Assembly: GCA_031291725.1 (NCBI GenBank)
Contig: JARLIM010000021.1
Location: forward strand, 310,001-374,000
Length of the DNA: 64,000 nucleotides
Source: Acetobacteraceae bacterium
GTDB lineage: Bacteria > Pseudomonadota > Alphaproteobacteria > Acetobacterales > Acetobacteraceae
Direction of reading: 5' to 3'
Below, one piece after another: positions 1-8,985 of the stretch; positions within the stretch are counted from its first letter, which is position 1; each line of letters begins with the position of its first letter. Under the pieces are notes generated by a model that worked only from the letters and a program-made list of their open reading frames with translations, ran no database searches and was not told the origin of the DNA. The position numbers and the translations under genes were made by a program.

Positions 1-821
1 GCGGCGGCACCGGCTTGCGCCCCACCTTTGGCCGCACCAGCCGCATCGGCGCCATGGCGCTGGCATGGTCGCTCGACAAAGTGGGCACCATTTGCCGCCA
101 TGTGGAGGACACCGCCCTGGTGCTCGACGCGCTGAACGGCTTTGACGCACGCGATGCAGGCAGCATCGATGCGCCCTTCGCCTTTGATGCCACCGCACCG
201 CTCGGCGCTCTGCGCATCGGCTATTTCGCGGAGGATTTCGCCGATCCGCTCGATCAGCCCGGCCTGGACGCCATCCGCGCCCTTGGCCTGGAATTGGTGC
301 CGCTCACCCGCTCCTCCCTGCCATTCGAGGCATTGAACGACATCCTCACCGCTGAGGCGGCGGCGGCGTTTGAGGAGCTCACCTTGTCCGATCGCGACGA
401 TCTGCTCACCTGGCAGGAAGATTATTCCTGGCCGAGCACCTTCCGCCGTGCCCGCTTCCTCTCCGCCGTCGATCACGTCAATCGCGACCGGCTGCGGCGG
501 TTGGTGATGCGCGAGGCGGCTTGCTGGTTCGAACAGGTGGATGCCATCGTGGGTGCCCCTTTGGTGGGGCCGATGGCGGTGATCACCAATTTCACCGGCC
601 ATCCTTGCCTGTCGTTGCGCAGCGGCTTTCGCCAGATCGGCACACGATCTCCGCGCGGGCTTGGGGTTCCGGTGGCGGTTTCTGCGGAAAGGCAGTATCG
701 CGTGCCGCATGCAGTCTGGCTGTGGGGGCGACTGTTCGAGGAAGACACCATCCTGCGCCTGGGCCGGGCGTTGGAGGCATCATTCGGCGTGGCAAAGCTG
801 CGCCCGGAGGGTTTCGCATGA
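1..821 (+). CDS. Amidase, C-terminal part (5' end outside window)
   Basis: C-terminal portion of an amidase-signature-family enzyme, which hydrolyses or transfers amide nitrogen using a Ser-cisSer-Lys triad. The reading frame is open from base 3, so the start lies upstream and the catalytic Lys and Ser residues are not visible. What is seen is the family block that follows the catalytic region: GLRPTFGR, then SLDKVGTICRHVEDTALVLD, where comparable proteins read SLDK.GP..RTVED. About 270 residues remain, which fits the C-terminal half of a 450-500 residue protein. The stop overlaps the next start (ATGA), so the two genes are probably co-translated. Substrate cannot be inferred; GatA is unlikely because no gatB or gatC is adjacent. 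Confidence 0.8.
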   Translation, partial: GGTGLRPTFGRTSRIGAMALAWSLDKVGTICRHVEDTALVLDALNGFDARDAGSIDAPFAFDATAPLGALRIGYFAEDFADPLDQPGLDAIRALGLELVPLTRSSLPFEALNDILTAEAAAAFEELTLSDRDDLLTWQEDYSWPSTFRRARFLSAVDHVNRDRLRRLVMREAACWFEQVDAIVGAPLVGPMAVITNFTGHPCLSLRSGFRQIGTRSPRGLGVPVAVSAERQYRVPHAVWLWGRLFEEDTILRLGRALEASFGVAKLRPEGFA

Positions 822-1339
822 TCACCCCGCTCTATGCCCGCGCGATGGCGGCCTATAACAGCGAAATGAACCGCCGCCTCTACGCCGCCGCCGCCCGCAT
901 CCCCGACGCCACACGGCGCGAGGATGGCGGCCTGTTCTGGGGCTCGCTGCATCGCACGCTCTGCCATCTGATGTGGGCGGATGAGATGTGGATGTCGCGC
1001 TTCGATGGCTGGATCAAACCCACCGTGCCGTTGAAGGAAAGCGGGCGTCTGTTCGAACGCTTCGACGACCTCGCCGCCGCCCGCGCGGTGGCGGATCGCA
1101 AGATCGAAGCCTGGACCTATCGGCTCACCCCGCAGGACATCGCCCGGCCATGCGTCTGGTTCAGTGGGGCGACGAACTCCGAACGCACCGCACCGATGGG
1201 TCTGCTGATCACGCATTTCTTCAACCACCAAACCCATCATCGCGGCCAGGCCCACGCGCTGATCACCCGCGCGGGCGATGACGTGGGCGATACGGATTTG
1301 TTTCTTGTGGTGCCGGAAGAGATTTTCGATCCGATATGA
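818..1339 (+). CDS. DinB-family protein
   Basis: 173-residue protein of the DinB/YfiT-like four-helix-bundle superfamily, putative metal-dependent enzymes often using a low-molecular-weight thiol. The start at 818 overlaps the amidase stop in an ATGA. Sequence features are an early helix with LHRTLCHLMWADEMW, which carries the first conserved His, and the C-terminal HFFNHQTHHRGQ containing the H-x3-H metal pair typical of the fold. Co-translation with the amidase suggests a shared pathway, but the substrate is unknown. The tandem repeat array starts 14 bases after its stop. Confidence 0.82.
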   Translation: MITPLYARAMAAYNSEMNRRLYAAAARIPDATRREDGGLFWGSLHRTLCHLMWADEMWMSRFDGWIKPTVPLKESGRLFERFDDLAAARAVADRKIEAWTYRLTPQDIARPCVWFSGATNSERTAPMGLLITHFFNHQTHHRGQAHALITRAGDDVGDTDLFLVVPEEIFDPI

Positions 1340-1353
1340 GGATTGCACCCCCC

Positions 1354-1800
1354 GTCATGGCGCGCGAAGCGCAGCCATCCACCGCGATGCAGCCAACTGA
1401 GCGATGGATTGCGGCACTGCGTGCCACAATGACGGTTTGAAGGTGGTCAGCCCACACACCTCCCCCCATCCCCCCGTCATGGCGCGCGAAGCGCAGCCAT
1501 CCACCGCGATGCAGCCAATCCCAGCGATGGATTGCGGCACTGCGTGCCACAATGACGGTTTGAAGGTGGTCAGCCCGCACACCTCCCCCTCTCGTCATGG
1601 CGCGCGAAGCGCAGCCATCCACCGCGATGCAGCCAATCCCAGCGATGGATTGCGGCACTGCGTGCCACAATGACGGTTTGAAGGTGGTCAGCCCACACAC
1701 CTCCCCCCCACGTCATGGCGCGCGAAGCGCAGCCATCCACCGCGATGCAGCCAATCCCAGCGATGGATTGCGGCACTGCGTGCCACAATGACGGTTTGAG
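1354..1800. repeat. Four-copy tandem array of a ~118-bp unit
   Basis: Four near-identical copies begin at 1354, 1476, 1594 and 1712 (spacings 122, 118, 118). Each starts GTCATGGCGCGCGAAGCGC, passes through a block ending TGGATTGCGGCACTGCG, and reaches CACAATGACGG. A spacer beginning TTTGAAGGTGGTCAGCCC then leads into the next copy. Within each unit the two ends form an imperfect inverted repeat (GTCATgGCGCGC against GTCATtGTGGCACGC), so one unit is a long-hairpin element like those dispersed elsewhere in the window. ORFs through the array merely translate the repeat and are not genes. The array fills the gap between the convergent dinB-like gene and formate-THF ligase. Confidence 0.93.
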
Positions 1801-1817
1801 AGGCAGGATCGCCCCCC

Positions 1818-3485
1818 TTAAAACAGCCCGACAATCTCCCCATTGCCGTCCAGCCCGATGGCATGGGCGGCGGGTATTTTCGGCAGGCCGGGCATCGTCA
1901 TGATGTCGCCGCACAGCGCCACCACAAATCCCGCCCCCGCCGCCAGCCGCACATCGCGCACCGGCAGCGTGTGGCCGGTGGGGGCGCCCATCACATGCGG
2001 ATCGGCGGTGAAGCTCATCTGCGTCTTGGCCATGCAGATCGGGAAGCGGCCATAACCGGCCTCCTCATAGTGTCGCAGTTTGCGGGCAGCCATCGGGGAG
2101 AGCGCGATGTCGGACGCACGATAGATTTTGGTGGCGATCGTGCGGATCTTGTCCACCAGCTTCATCTCGTCCGGATAGATCGGCGCGAAATTGGCAGCGC
2201 CGGACTCGATGCGCTTGACCACCGCCCGCGCCAGCGTTTCCGCCCCCTTCGCGCCATCGGCCCAATGGGTGCACAGCGCCATCTCCACCCCCACGCCGCG
2301 CAAGGCCGCGTTGACCACGGCAATCTCGGCATCGGTGTCCGAGGTGAAACGGTTGAGGGCGACGACCACCGGCAGGCCGAAGCTCTGCATGTTCTCCACA
2401 TGGCGCAGCAGATTGACCACGCCACGCTGCACCGCCTCGGTGTCTTCCCGGCCCAGATCGGCCTTGGCGACATTGCCGTGCATCTTCAGCGCCCGCACCG
2501 TGCCCACCACCACCGCACAGCCAGGCTTCAGCCCGCCCATCCGGCTTTTGATGTCGAGGAATTTCTCGCCGCCCAGATCGGCCCCGAAGCCCGCTTCCGT
2601 GACAACGATATCGGCCAATTTCATCGCCGTGCGGGTGGCGATCAGCGAATTGCAGCCATGGGCGATATTGGCGAACGGCCCGCCATGCACCAGGGCCGGC
2701 GTGCGCTCCAGCGTCTGCACCAGATTGGGCTGCAAGGCGGTCTTCAACAGCACCGCCATCGCGCCATCGGCCTTCAGATCGGCCGCCGTCACCGGCTTAC
2801 CCTCCCGCGTCTGCGCCACAACGATGCGCCCCAGACGGGCTTGCAGATCGGCCAGATCGGCGGCGAGGCAGAACACCGCCATCACTTCGGAGGCAACCGT
2901 GATATCAAACCCATCCTCGCGCACCGGCCCATTGGTGCTGCCCATGCCGGTGACGATGGACCGCAACGCACGGTCATTCAAGTCCATCACCCGCTTCCAG
3001 GTGATCTTGCGCGTGTCGATACCCAGCGCGTTGCCGTGATGCAGATGGTTGTCGATCAGCGCCGAGAGCAGGTTATGCGCGCTGGTGATGGCGTGGAAAT
3101 CGCCGGTGAAATGCAGGTTGATGTCCTCCATCGGACCCACCTGCGCCCAACCGCCGCCCGTCGCCCCGCCTTTCACACCGAAACACGGCCCCAGACTCGG
3201 CTCACGCAAGGCGATCATCGCCCGTTTGCCAATCAGGCGCAGCGCATCGGCCAGCCCGACCGTCGTGGTGGTCTTGCCCTCACCGGCAGGCGTGGGCGAG
3301 ATGCCGCTGACCAGCACCAGTGCACCATCCGGGCGATCCCGCAGCGAGGCGATGAAGGATGCGCTGATCTTGGCCTTGGTGCGACCATACGGCTCCAACG
3401 CCTCATCTGGGATGCCCGCAATGGCGGCGATCTCGGCAATCGGGCGCAAAGCGACGCGGTGGGCGATGTCGAGATCAGTGGTCAT
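1818..3485 (-). CDS. fhs: Formate-tetrahydrofolate ligase
   Basis: Catalyses ATP-dependent formylation of tetrahydrofolate to 10-formyl-THF, feeding purine and formyl-Met synthesis or one-carbon assimilation. The protein is 555 residues, the usual length for the monofunctional enzyme. The P-loop [16 protein letters not shown] lies near residue 65. Other diagnostic blocks are [36 protein letters not shown] and the internal [14 protein letters not shown]. The ATG at 3485 is chosen because it begins [16 protein letters not shown] and has GGAG about 11 bases upstream; a longer frame would need TTG. No one-carbon genes sit next to it in the window. Confidence 0.97.
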   Translation of the reverse strand: MTTDLDIAHRVALRPIAEIAAIAGIPDEALEPYGRTKAKISASFIASLRDRPDGALVLVSGISPTPAGEGKTTTTVGLADALRLIGKRAMIALREPSLGPCFGVKGGATGGGWAQVGPMEDINLHFTGDFHAITSAHNLLSALIDNHLHHGNALGIDTRKITWKRVMDLNDRALRSIVTGMGSTNGPVREDGFDITVASEVMAVFCLAADLADLQARLGRIVVAQTREGKPVTAADLKADGAMAVLLKTALQPNLVQTLERTPALVHGGPFANIAHGCNSLIATRTAMKLADIVVTEAGFGADLGGEKFLDIKSRMGGLKPGCAVVVGTVRALKMHGNVAKADLGREDTEAVQRGVVNLLRHVENMQSFGLPVVVALNRFTSDTDAEIAVVNAALRGVGVEMALCTHWADGAKGAETLARAVVKRIESGAANFAPIYPDEMKLVDKIRTIATKIYRASDIALSPMAARKLRHYEEAGYGRFPICMAKTQMSFTADPHVMGAPTGHTLPVRDVRLAAGAGFVVALCGDIMTMPGLPKIPAAHAIGLDGNGEIVGLF

Positions 3486-3623
3486 GCCGGATTCGTCTCC
3501 CCACGGGTTTGACCGCAATGTGCCGACAGCCGGGGGTGACGTCCATATGGCGAGCTTGACATCGATACCACGTTGGTGATTCCGCTGAATTTGGTTCGCG
3601 TTTTATTTGGGGAACACAATCAT

Positions 3624-4103
3624 ATGCAAACCCTGCTCGAAGCCGCCGCACGCTGCGCTGCCCTGCTGATCGCGCGGGGCGAGACAATCGCGGTTGCCGA
3701 AAGCTCGGCCGGCGGGCTGATCAGCGCCGCCCTGCTCGCAGTCCCCGGGGCTTCCGCCTATTTCCGGGGTGGCGATGTGATCTACACCCAACAGGCCCGC
3801 GCCGCCTTCGGCATCACGACGGCTGCGATGTCCGGCATGCGCGCCTCCACCCAGCCCTACGTGCAATTGCTGGCGCAAACGGCGCAACATCGTCTCGGCA
3901 CAATCTGGGCTCTGGCGGAGTCCGGCGCCACCGGCCCCACCGGCAACCGCTATGGCGATGCGGCGGGGCATGTGTGTCTGGCCGTGGCTGGCCCGGTCAG
4001 CCGCAGCCTGACCATCGAAACTGGCCACGGCGACCGCTTGGCGAACATGCGCGCCTTTGCTGCTGCTGCTTTGGCGCTGTTGGAAGAGGCGCTATCGGCC
4101 TGA
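3624..4103 (+). CDS. CinA C-terminal-domain protein (NMN amidohydrolase type)
   Basis: 159-residue stand-alone CinA-C domain. Characterised relatives (PncC) deamidate nicotinamide mononucleotide to nicotinate mononucleotide in NAD salvage. Motifs seen are AESSAGGLISAALLAVPGAS and YFRGGDVIYT near residues 24-55, and ESGATGPTGNRYGDAAGH near residue 95; the family norm is AESCTGGL with a Ser as key residue. It lacks the N-terminal MoCF-like domain of full-length CinA. The ATG at 3624 is preceded by GGGGAA. Divergent from fhs, with the shared upstream region at 3486-3623. Confidence 0.88.
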   Translation: MQTLLEAAARCAALLIARGETIAVAESSAGGLISAALLAVPGASAYFRGGDVIYTQQARAAFGITTAAMSGMRASTQPYVQLLAQTAQHRLGTIWALAESGATGPTGNRYGDAAGHVCLAVAGPVSRSLTIETGHGDRLANMRAFAAAALALLEEALSA

Positions 4104-4191
4104 TATCACCAGAGCCTGCCAATCCTTGTGTGACGTCTTCGCCTGACGTCTTTGCTTGACTCAGGCCAGCGCAGACCGCACTCACCACCGC

Positions 4192-5988
4192 ATGGCCGCC
4201 CCTCCCCTTCTCGCTCTGCAAGACATTCACGTTGCCCTTGGCAGCGCCCCTCTTCTCACCGGCGCTGAAATCGCCGTCAGCCCTGGCGAACGGCTCTGCC
4301 TCGTCGGCCGCAATGGCTCGGGCAAATCGACGCTGCTGAAAATCGCGGCAGGCATGATCCCCGCCGATCGTGGCACCGTGTTCATCCAGCCGGGGGCGAC
4401 CATCCGCTATCTGCCGCAGGAGCCGGATCTGACCGGCTATGCCAACACGCTGACCTATGTCGAATCGGGGCTTGGGCCGGGGGATGACGAATACCGGGCG
4501 CGCTATCTGCTCGAACAACTCGGCTTGGATGGCACCGAGAAGCCCGATAACCTCTCCGGTGGCGAAGCCCGCCGCGCCGCCCTCGCCCGCGTGCTGGCGC
4601 CCAACCCCGACATCTTGCTGCTCGACGAGCCAACCAACCATCTCGATCTGCCCGCCATCGCCTGGCTGGAAGCCGAGCTGGCCTCGATGCGTTCGGCCCT
4701 GGTGCTGATCAGCCATGACCGTCGCCTGCTGGAAAGCCTCTCGCGCGCCATTGTCTGGCTGGATCGCGGCATTGCGCGCCGCATCGAACGCGGTTTCGCG
4801 CATTTCGAGGCGTGGCGCGACGAAGTGCTCGAACAGGAGGAGCGCGACCGCCACAAGCTCGGCCGCAAGCTGGTGATGGAAGAGGATTGGCTGCGCTATG
4901 GCGTCACCGCGCGCCGCAAGCGCAACGTCAAACGCCTCGCCGGTCTGCATGACCTGCGGGAGAAAACCCGCCAACGCAACGGCCCGCTGGGCGGTGCGCG
5001 GCTTGTCAGCCAGGAGGCCGATATCTCCGGCAAGCTGGTGGCGGTGGCGGAAGACGTGTCGATCAGCTTCGATGGTCGCCCGATTGTCAAAAACCTCACC
5101 ACCCGCATTCTGCGCGGCGATCGGGTGGGCATTATCGGGCCGAACGGCGCGGGGAAATCCACCCTGCTCAAGCTGCTGACCGGCGAGTTGCAGCCCGATT
5201 CCGGTGAAATCCGCCTCGGCGCCTCGCTGCAAACCGTCATTCTCGATCAAAGCCGCTCCAGCCTCGACCCTGACACCACGTTGTCCGACACGCTCACCGG
5301 CGGCACCGGGCAGCATGTGGAGGTGGGCAACGAGAAGCGCCACGTCATCGGCTATATGAAGGACTTCCTCTTTGCCCCCGAACAGGCGCGCACCCCGGTG
5401 GGCGTGCTGTCGGGTGGCGAGCGTGGGCGGGTGACGTTGGCCGTCGCCCTGGCCAAACCGTCCAATTTGCTCATCCTGGACGAGCCGACCAACGATCTCG
5501 ATCTGGAGACGCTAGAGCTGTTGCAGGAATTGCTGTCCGACTATGCCGGCACCGTCATCCTGGTCAGCCATGACCGTGACTTCCTGGATCGGGTCTGCAC
5601 CAGCGTGATCCATTCCGAAGGGGACGGCGTGTGGATCGAATATCCGGGCGGCTATTCGGACATGCTGATCCAACGCGGCGGCGCGGTGAAGGCGGAGGCC
5701 GAGAAGGCCAAGGCGGCATCGGCCGCGGCGGCTCCTCGGGTGTCCACGGGCGCGAAAAAAATGAGCTTCAAGGACAAGCACGCCTTGGAGACGCTGCCGG
5801 GCGAGATCGCCAAGCTCACCGCCGAAGCGGCCAAGCTGCGCCGTATTCTGGACGACCCCCAACTCTACATCCGCGACCGCGCCCGCTTCGACAAGGCAAC
5901 CGAGATGCTGGCCCGCACCGAGACATCTCTGGCGACCGCCGAGGAGCGCTGGCTTGAATTGGAACTGATGCGCGAAGAGTTAGCGTAA
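4192..5988 (+). CDS. ABC-F family ATPase, Uup-like
   Basis: Soluble protein of two fused ABC ATPase domains with no membrane segments, the ABC-F architecture that acts on ribosomes or nucleic acid. First domain: Walker A GRNGSGKST, signature LSGGEARRAALA, Walker B ILLLDEPTNHLD. Second domain: GPNGAGKST, LSGGERGRVTLA, LLILDEPTNDLD. A basic linker lies between them (about residues 225-275). The last 85 or so residues are a charged coiled coil after an Ala/Lys linker, as in Uup rather than EttA. The start at 4192 is the first ATG; no strong Shine-Dalgarno is seen. 598 residues. Confidence 0.93.
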   Translation: MAAPPLLALQDIHVALGSAPLLTGAEIAVSPGERLCLVGRNGSGKSTLLKIAAGMIPADRGTVFIQPGATIRYLPQEPDLTGYANTLTYVESGLGPGDDEYRARYLLEQLGLDGTEKPDNLSGGEARRAALARVLAPNPDILLLDEPTNHLDLPAIAWLEAELASMRSALVLISHDRRLLESLSRAIVWLDRGIARRIERGFAHFEAWRDEVLEQEERDRHKLGRKLVMEEDWLRYGVTARRKRNVKRLAGLHDLREKTRQRNGPLGGARLVSQEADISGKLVAVAEDVSISFDGRPIVKNLTTRILRGDRVGIIGPNGAGKSTLLKLLTGELQPDSGEIRLGASLQTVILDQSRSSLDPDTTLSDTLTGGTGQHVEVGNEKRHVIGYMKDFLFAPEQARTPVGVLSGGERGRVTLAVALAKPSNLLILDEPTNDLDLETLELLQELLSDYAGTVILVSHDRDFLDRVCTSVIHSEGDGVWIEYPGGYSDMLIQRGGAVKAEAEKAKAASAAAAPRVSTGAKKMSFKDKHALETLPGEIAKLTAEAAKLRRILDDPQLYIRDRARFDKATEMLARTETSLATAEERWLELELMREELA

Positions 5989-6062
5989 GGCGGATCCACC
6001 CACCCTTTTGCAAAACCAACACTGCCCCCCTAAGCTGACGCCAACAGGGGAGCAAAACCACC

Positions 6063-7775
6063 ATGACCGACGCCATCAAATCCGGCCTGCGCAAGGGCTT
6101 GACCAGCTACGGCGATCCTGGTTTCTCGCTGTTCCTGCGCCGGGTGTTCATCAAGGCGATGGGCTATTCCGATGACGCGCTGGATCGTCCGATCATCGGC
6201 ATCATCAACACCTATTCCGACTTCAACCCCTGCCACGGCAACGTGCCGGAACTGGTGGAGGCGGTGAAGCGCGGCGTGATGTTGGCCGGGGGCATGCCGA
6301 TGGCCTTCCCCACAATCTCCATCCATGAGAGCTTCGCGCACCCCACCAGCATGTTCCTGCGCAACCTGATGGCGCTGGACACCGAGGAGATGATCCGCGC
6401 CCAGCCGATGGACGCCGTGGTGGTGATCGGCGGCTGCGACAAGACGATTCCGGCCCAGTTGATGGGGGCGGCCTCGGCCAATATTCCCGCCATCGTTGTG
6501 CCCACCGGCCCGATGCTGGTCGGCCATCATCAGGGCGAAGTGCTCGGTGCCTGCACGGATTGCCGCAGGCTGTGGGGCCAGTTCCGCGCCGGGGATCGCA
6601 CGGAAGCCGAGATGGACGAGATCAGCGGCCGCCTCGCCCCCACCAAGGGCACCTGCATGGTGATGGGCACCGCCTCCACCATTGCCTGCATGGTCGAAGC
6701 CCTCGGCATGTCCCTGCCCGGCTCAGCCACCATCCCGGCCACCCATGCCGATCGCATTCGTGTGGCGGAAGCCTCTGGAGCCGCCGCAATCCGGCTGGCC
6801 AGGGATGGCCTGACGCCTGACAAGATCATGACCAAGGCCGCTTTCCGCAACGCGCTCACCGTGTTGCAGGCCATTGGCGGCTCCACCAACGGTCTGGTGC
6901 ATTTCACCGCCATCGCAGGCCGGCTTGGCATTGAGATCGACATGGACGAGTTCGACCGTCTGGGGCTGGACGTGCCGGTGCTGGTCGATCTCAAACCCTC
7001 CGGCCAGCATTACATGGAGCATTTCCACTGGGCCGGCGGCGTGCCGCGTCTGCTGCGCGAATTGGGCGAATTGATCGACGGCACGCAGATCACCGTCTCC
7101 GGCGGCACTCTGGCCGATTCGGCGGCAGCGGCGGATATGGTCAAGGGGCAGGAGGTGATCCGCTCGCGTGCCAACCCCATTCATCAAGGCGGCGGGCTGG
7201 CGGTGCTGCGCGGCAACCTCGCCCCACGCACGGCGATCATCAAACGCTCGGCCGCGTCGGCGTCCCTGCTCCAGCATGAAGGCCGCGCGGTGGTGTTCGA
7301 CAGCCTGGCCGATATGGACAACCGCATCGACAGCGACGACCTCGATGTGCAGGCCGATGACGTGCTGGTGCTGCGCAATGCGGGGCCAAGGGGCGCACCT
7401 GGGATGCCGGAAGCGGGCTACATCCCAATTCCGCGCAAACTCGCGCGGCAGGGTGTGAAGGACATGGTGCGGATTTCAGACGCGCGCATGTCCGGCACCG
7501 CCTTCGGCTCCATCGTGCTGCACATCACCCCGGAAGCGGCCATCGGTGGGCCGCTGGCCATGGTGCGCAATGGCGATCGCATTCGGCTCGATGCACAGGC
7601 GCGGCGGATCGATCTGTTGGTATCAGACGAAGAACTTGCCGCCCGCGCCGCACAGTGGACAGCCCCGGCTGAACCCGCCGGTGCCGAGCGCGGCTATCTG
7701 CGGCTGTTCCTCGATCAGGTGACGCAGGCCGATCAAGGCTGCGATTTCGCGTTCTGCATTCCCAAGGCGAAATAG
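6063..7775 (+). CDS. IlvD/Edd-family dehydratase, pentonate (sugar-acid) type
   Basis: Fe-S dependent dehydratase of the IlvD/Edd family, 570 residues, which removes water from 2,3-dihydroxy acids. Probable cluster cysteines are in NPCHGN, GGCDKTIPAQ and KGTCMVMGTAST. The last block matters: true dihydroxyacid dehydratase (IlvD) usually reads GACGGMYTANTM there, while arabonate/xylonate dehydratases read MGTAST as here. A sugar-acid substrate (L-arabonate, D-xylonate or similar) is therefore more likely than branched-chain amino acid synthesis; the exact sugar acid is unknown. GGGGAGC lies just upstream of the ATG. It appears monocistronic, facing the convergent brnTA pair. Confidence 0.9.
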   Translation: MTDAIKSGLRKGLTSYGDPGFSLFLRRVFIKAMGYSDDALDRPIIGIINTYSDFNPCHGNVPELVEAVKRGVMLAGGMPMAFPTISIHESFAHPTSMFLRNLMALDTEEMIRAQPMDAVVVIGGCDKTIPAQLMGAASANIPAIVVPTGPMLVGHHQGEVLGACTDCRRLWGQFRAGDRTEAEMDEISGRLAPTKGTCMVMGTASTIACMVEALGMSLPGSATIPATHADRIRVAEASGAAAIRLARDGLTPDKIMTKAAFRNALTVLQAIGGSTNGLVHFTAIAGRLGIEIDMDEFDRLGLDVPVLVDLKPSGQHYMEHFHWAGGVPRLLRELGELIDGTQITVSGGTLADSAAAADMVKGQEVIRSRANPIHQGGGLAVLRGNLAPRTAIIKRSAASASLLQHEGRAVVFDSLADMDNRIDSDDLDVQADDVLVLRNAGPRGAPGMPEAGYIPIPRKLARQGVKDMVRISDARMSGTAFGSIVLHITPEAAIGGPLAMVRNGDRIRLDAQARRIDLLVSDEELAARAAQWTAPAEPAGAERGYLRLFLDQVTQADQGCDFAFCIPKAK

Positions 7776-7815
7776 GGCGGACGGGGCGAAGCCGTCATCG
7801 CCCTCCGATTTCAGC

Positions 7816-8124
7816 TCACCTGCCCTGCTTGGACTGTGCCGCCACATAGGCTTTCAGCACCTCGTTGATCCGGGTCTGATAGCCGCGGCCGAACTGCGAG
7901 AACCAATTGATCACGTCTTCATCAATCCGCATCGTCACCATGCGGCGTGGGCCAGGCGGCACGAAGACAGTCATCTGCGCCAATTGCTCATCGGTCAGCA
8001 ACGGGCAGTCCGGGTCTTCGGCTGCCGCTTTTTCGATCTCTTCATCCGTCATCTTCGCCAGCCGGTCCCAGTCAGTGAGGCCTTTCATCTGACTGAGTTG
8101 CTCGCGCGTATATCGCATAATCAT
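7816..8124 (-). CDS. brnA: BrnA-family antitoxin
   Basis: 102-residue antitoxin of a type II toxin-antitoxin pair; BrnA neutralises BrnT and represses the operon. The C-terminal half carries the family signature VTMRIDEDVINWFSQFGRGY followed by QTRINEVLKAYV, the ribbon-helix-helix-like DNA-binding region, while the acidic N-terminal half is expected to bind the toxin. The ATG at 8124 (MIMRYTR) has GGAAAAGAAG upstream; an in-frame ATG at 8118 is an alternative. The gene overlaps the 3' end of brnT by about 50 bases, the usual brnTA arrangement. Confidence 0.9.
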   Translation of the reverse strand: MIMRYTREQLSQMKGLTDWDRLAKMTDEEIEKAAAEDPDCPLLTDEQLAQMTVFVPPGPRRMVTMRIDEDVINWFSQFGRGYQTRINEVLKAYVAAQSKQGR

Positions 8125-8380
8125 AGTAGAGCTTCTTTTCCTTGCGATTTGCAGGCCGAGCACTGATCAGCCGGACAACCTCAGCACGCATCGTATAGAC
8201 CGCCTGCAACACCCTGCCCGCCGCTTGCCCAATGGCCAGATATCTTGGTTCGCCATAATCCTTGCGAACATCAGGGAATGACAACACGACGCCATCGAAT
8301 ATTTCGTAGGTATCGATAAAATCGACACCATGCTTGGCCAGATTGGCCAACCGCTTACGCTCGTCCCACTCGAATTCCAT
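8072..8380 (-). CDS. brnT: BrnT-family toxin (RelE-like ribonuclease)
   Basis: 102-residue BrnT toxin, a RelE-fold ribonuclease. Seen: the family N-terminus MEFEWDERKRLANLAKHGVD, then a central DVRKDYGEPRYLAIGQ strand block and the C-terminal VVRLISARPANRKEKKLYYD, matching the R-x-ISAR-x-A-x-x-x-E pattern. The start at 8380 is preferred over an upstream in-frame ATG at 8407 because the upstream ATG lies inside a perfect palindromic operator and has no ribosome-binding site, whereas AGGCAG precedes 8380. Toxin comes first and antitoxin second, overlapping. Confidence 0.92.
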   Translation of the reverse strand: MEFEWDERKRLANLAKHGVDFIDTYEIFDGVVLSFPDVRKDYGEPRYLAIGQAAGRVLQAVYTMRAEVVRLISARPANRKEKKLYYDYAIYARATQSDERPH

Positions 8381-8396
8381 CGGAAAACTGCCTGAA

Positions 8397-8418
8397 TGTA
8401 TTGACATTTGTCAATACA
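8397..8418. promoter_or_regulatory. Palindromic operator of brnTA
   Basis: Perfect inverted repeat with 10-base arms, TGTATTGACA and TGTCAATACA, separated by TT, lying 17 bases upstream of the chosen brnT start. A TTGACA -35-like hexamer is contained in the left arm read on the minus strand. Autoregulation by the BrnA-BrnT complex at such a site is established for the family; binding here is inferred. Confidence 0.75.
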
Positions 8419-8547
8419 ATTGGGGGTCTATCTCTGATCACGCGCCAGTCGCAGAGATCATGAGACCACCCGGCTTTGCGGGGGGCAATTCCGCAAAAGC
8501 CCGCATCATCGGCCCGGCTCACGCCAGAGCCGATGATGTGAATGCGA

Positions 8548-8985
8548 TTACTGCCAGTCTTGTCCAGCACGATTGGCCACTTCGGCCAGGGTGCGGACAT
8601 AGTTTGCGCCCTCGCGTGTGCGGCGGATCAGCACGCGGCGGCGATCCTGTTTGTCCTCGGCGCGGCTGACCAGATCGGCGTCCACCAGACGATCGAGAAT
8701 GCGCGTCACGCCGGGACGAGAGACATTGAGCATATTCGCCAAGCTGGTCACGGTCTGGGTCTCGTCACGCAGATAGACGCTCAACAGCGCGGTCAATTGG
8801 CGCGCGGTCAGATCCCGGCCGTCCTGGCGCACCAAGGCCAGCATCGTGCCGCATATCACGTCAATCGGTTGGCGGTTGCTTGACATTGCGGGCGAAACAC
8901 TGAGCGCCCCAACCTCCGTCATTCCCGTAGCACCGACCGGAATGCCCTTCCGCGAACGGCTTTTGGTTGCGACCATCTCATGCAT
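8548..8985 (-). CDS. MarR-family transcriptional regulator
   Basis: 145-residue winged-helix regulator of the MarR family. The core includes LTARQLTALLSVYL, then the recognition region TVTSLANMLNVSRPGVTRIL and the wing DKQDRRRVLIRRTREG, where the D-x-R-D/R-x-R pattern is diagnostic. The N-terminal 40 residues are basic and poorly conserved. The start at 8985 is supported by GGAAGGGTGAG upstream. It has no obvious partner gene: brnTA lies downstream on the same strand after about 140 bases, and an AT-rich gap lies upstream. Ligand and targets are unknown. Confidence 0.87.
   Translation of the reverse strand: MHEMVATKSRSRKGIPVGATGMTEVGALSVSPAMSSNRQPIDVICGTMLALVRQDGRDLTARQLTALLSVYLRDETQTVTSLANMLNVSRPGVTRILDRLVDADLVSRAEDKQDRRRVLIRRTREGANYVRTLAEVANRAGQDWQ

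Noticed and set aside
1354-1800. Possible CRISPR array
   Set aside because: Repeats are ~118 bp, almost identical end to end and contiguous, with no short repeat/unique spacer alternation and no cas genes.
1863-3512. Long plus-strand frame opposite formate-THF ligase
   Set aside because: His/Arg-rich translation mirroring the antisense codon pattern of a well-supported gene; similar shadows occur opposite most genes in the window.
6063-7775. Biosynthetic dihydroxyacid dehydratase (ilvD)
   Set aside because: Key Cys block differs and no other ilv genes are nearby.
7776-7815. Bidirectional terminator between the dehydratase and brnA
   Set aside because: Only a weak GGGCG/CGCCC pairing with mismatches and no T-run; not strong enough to list.
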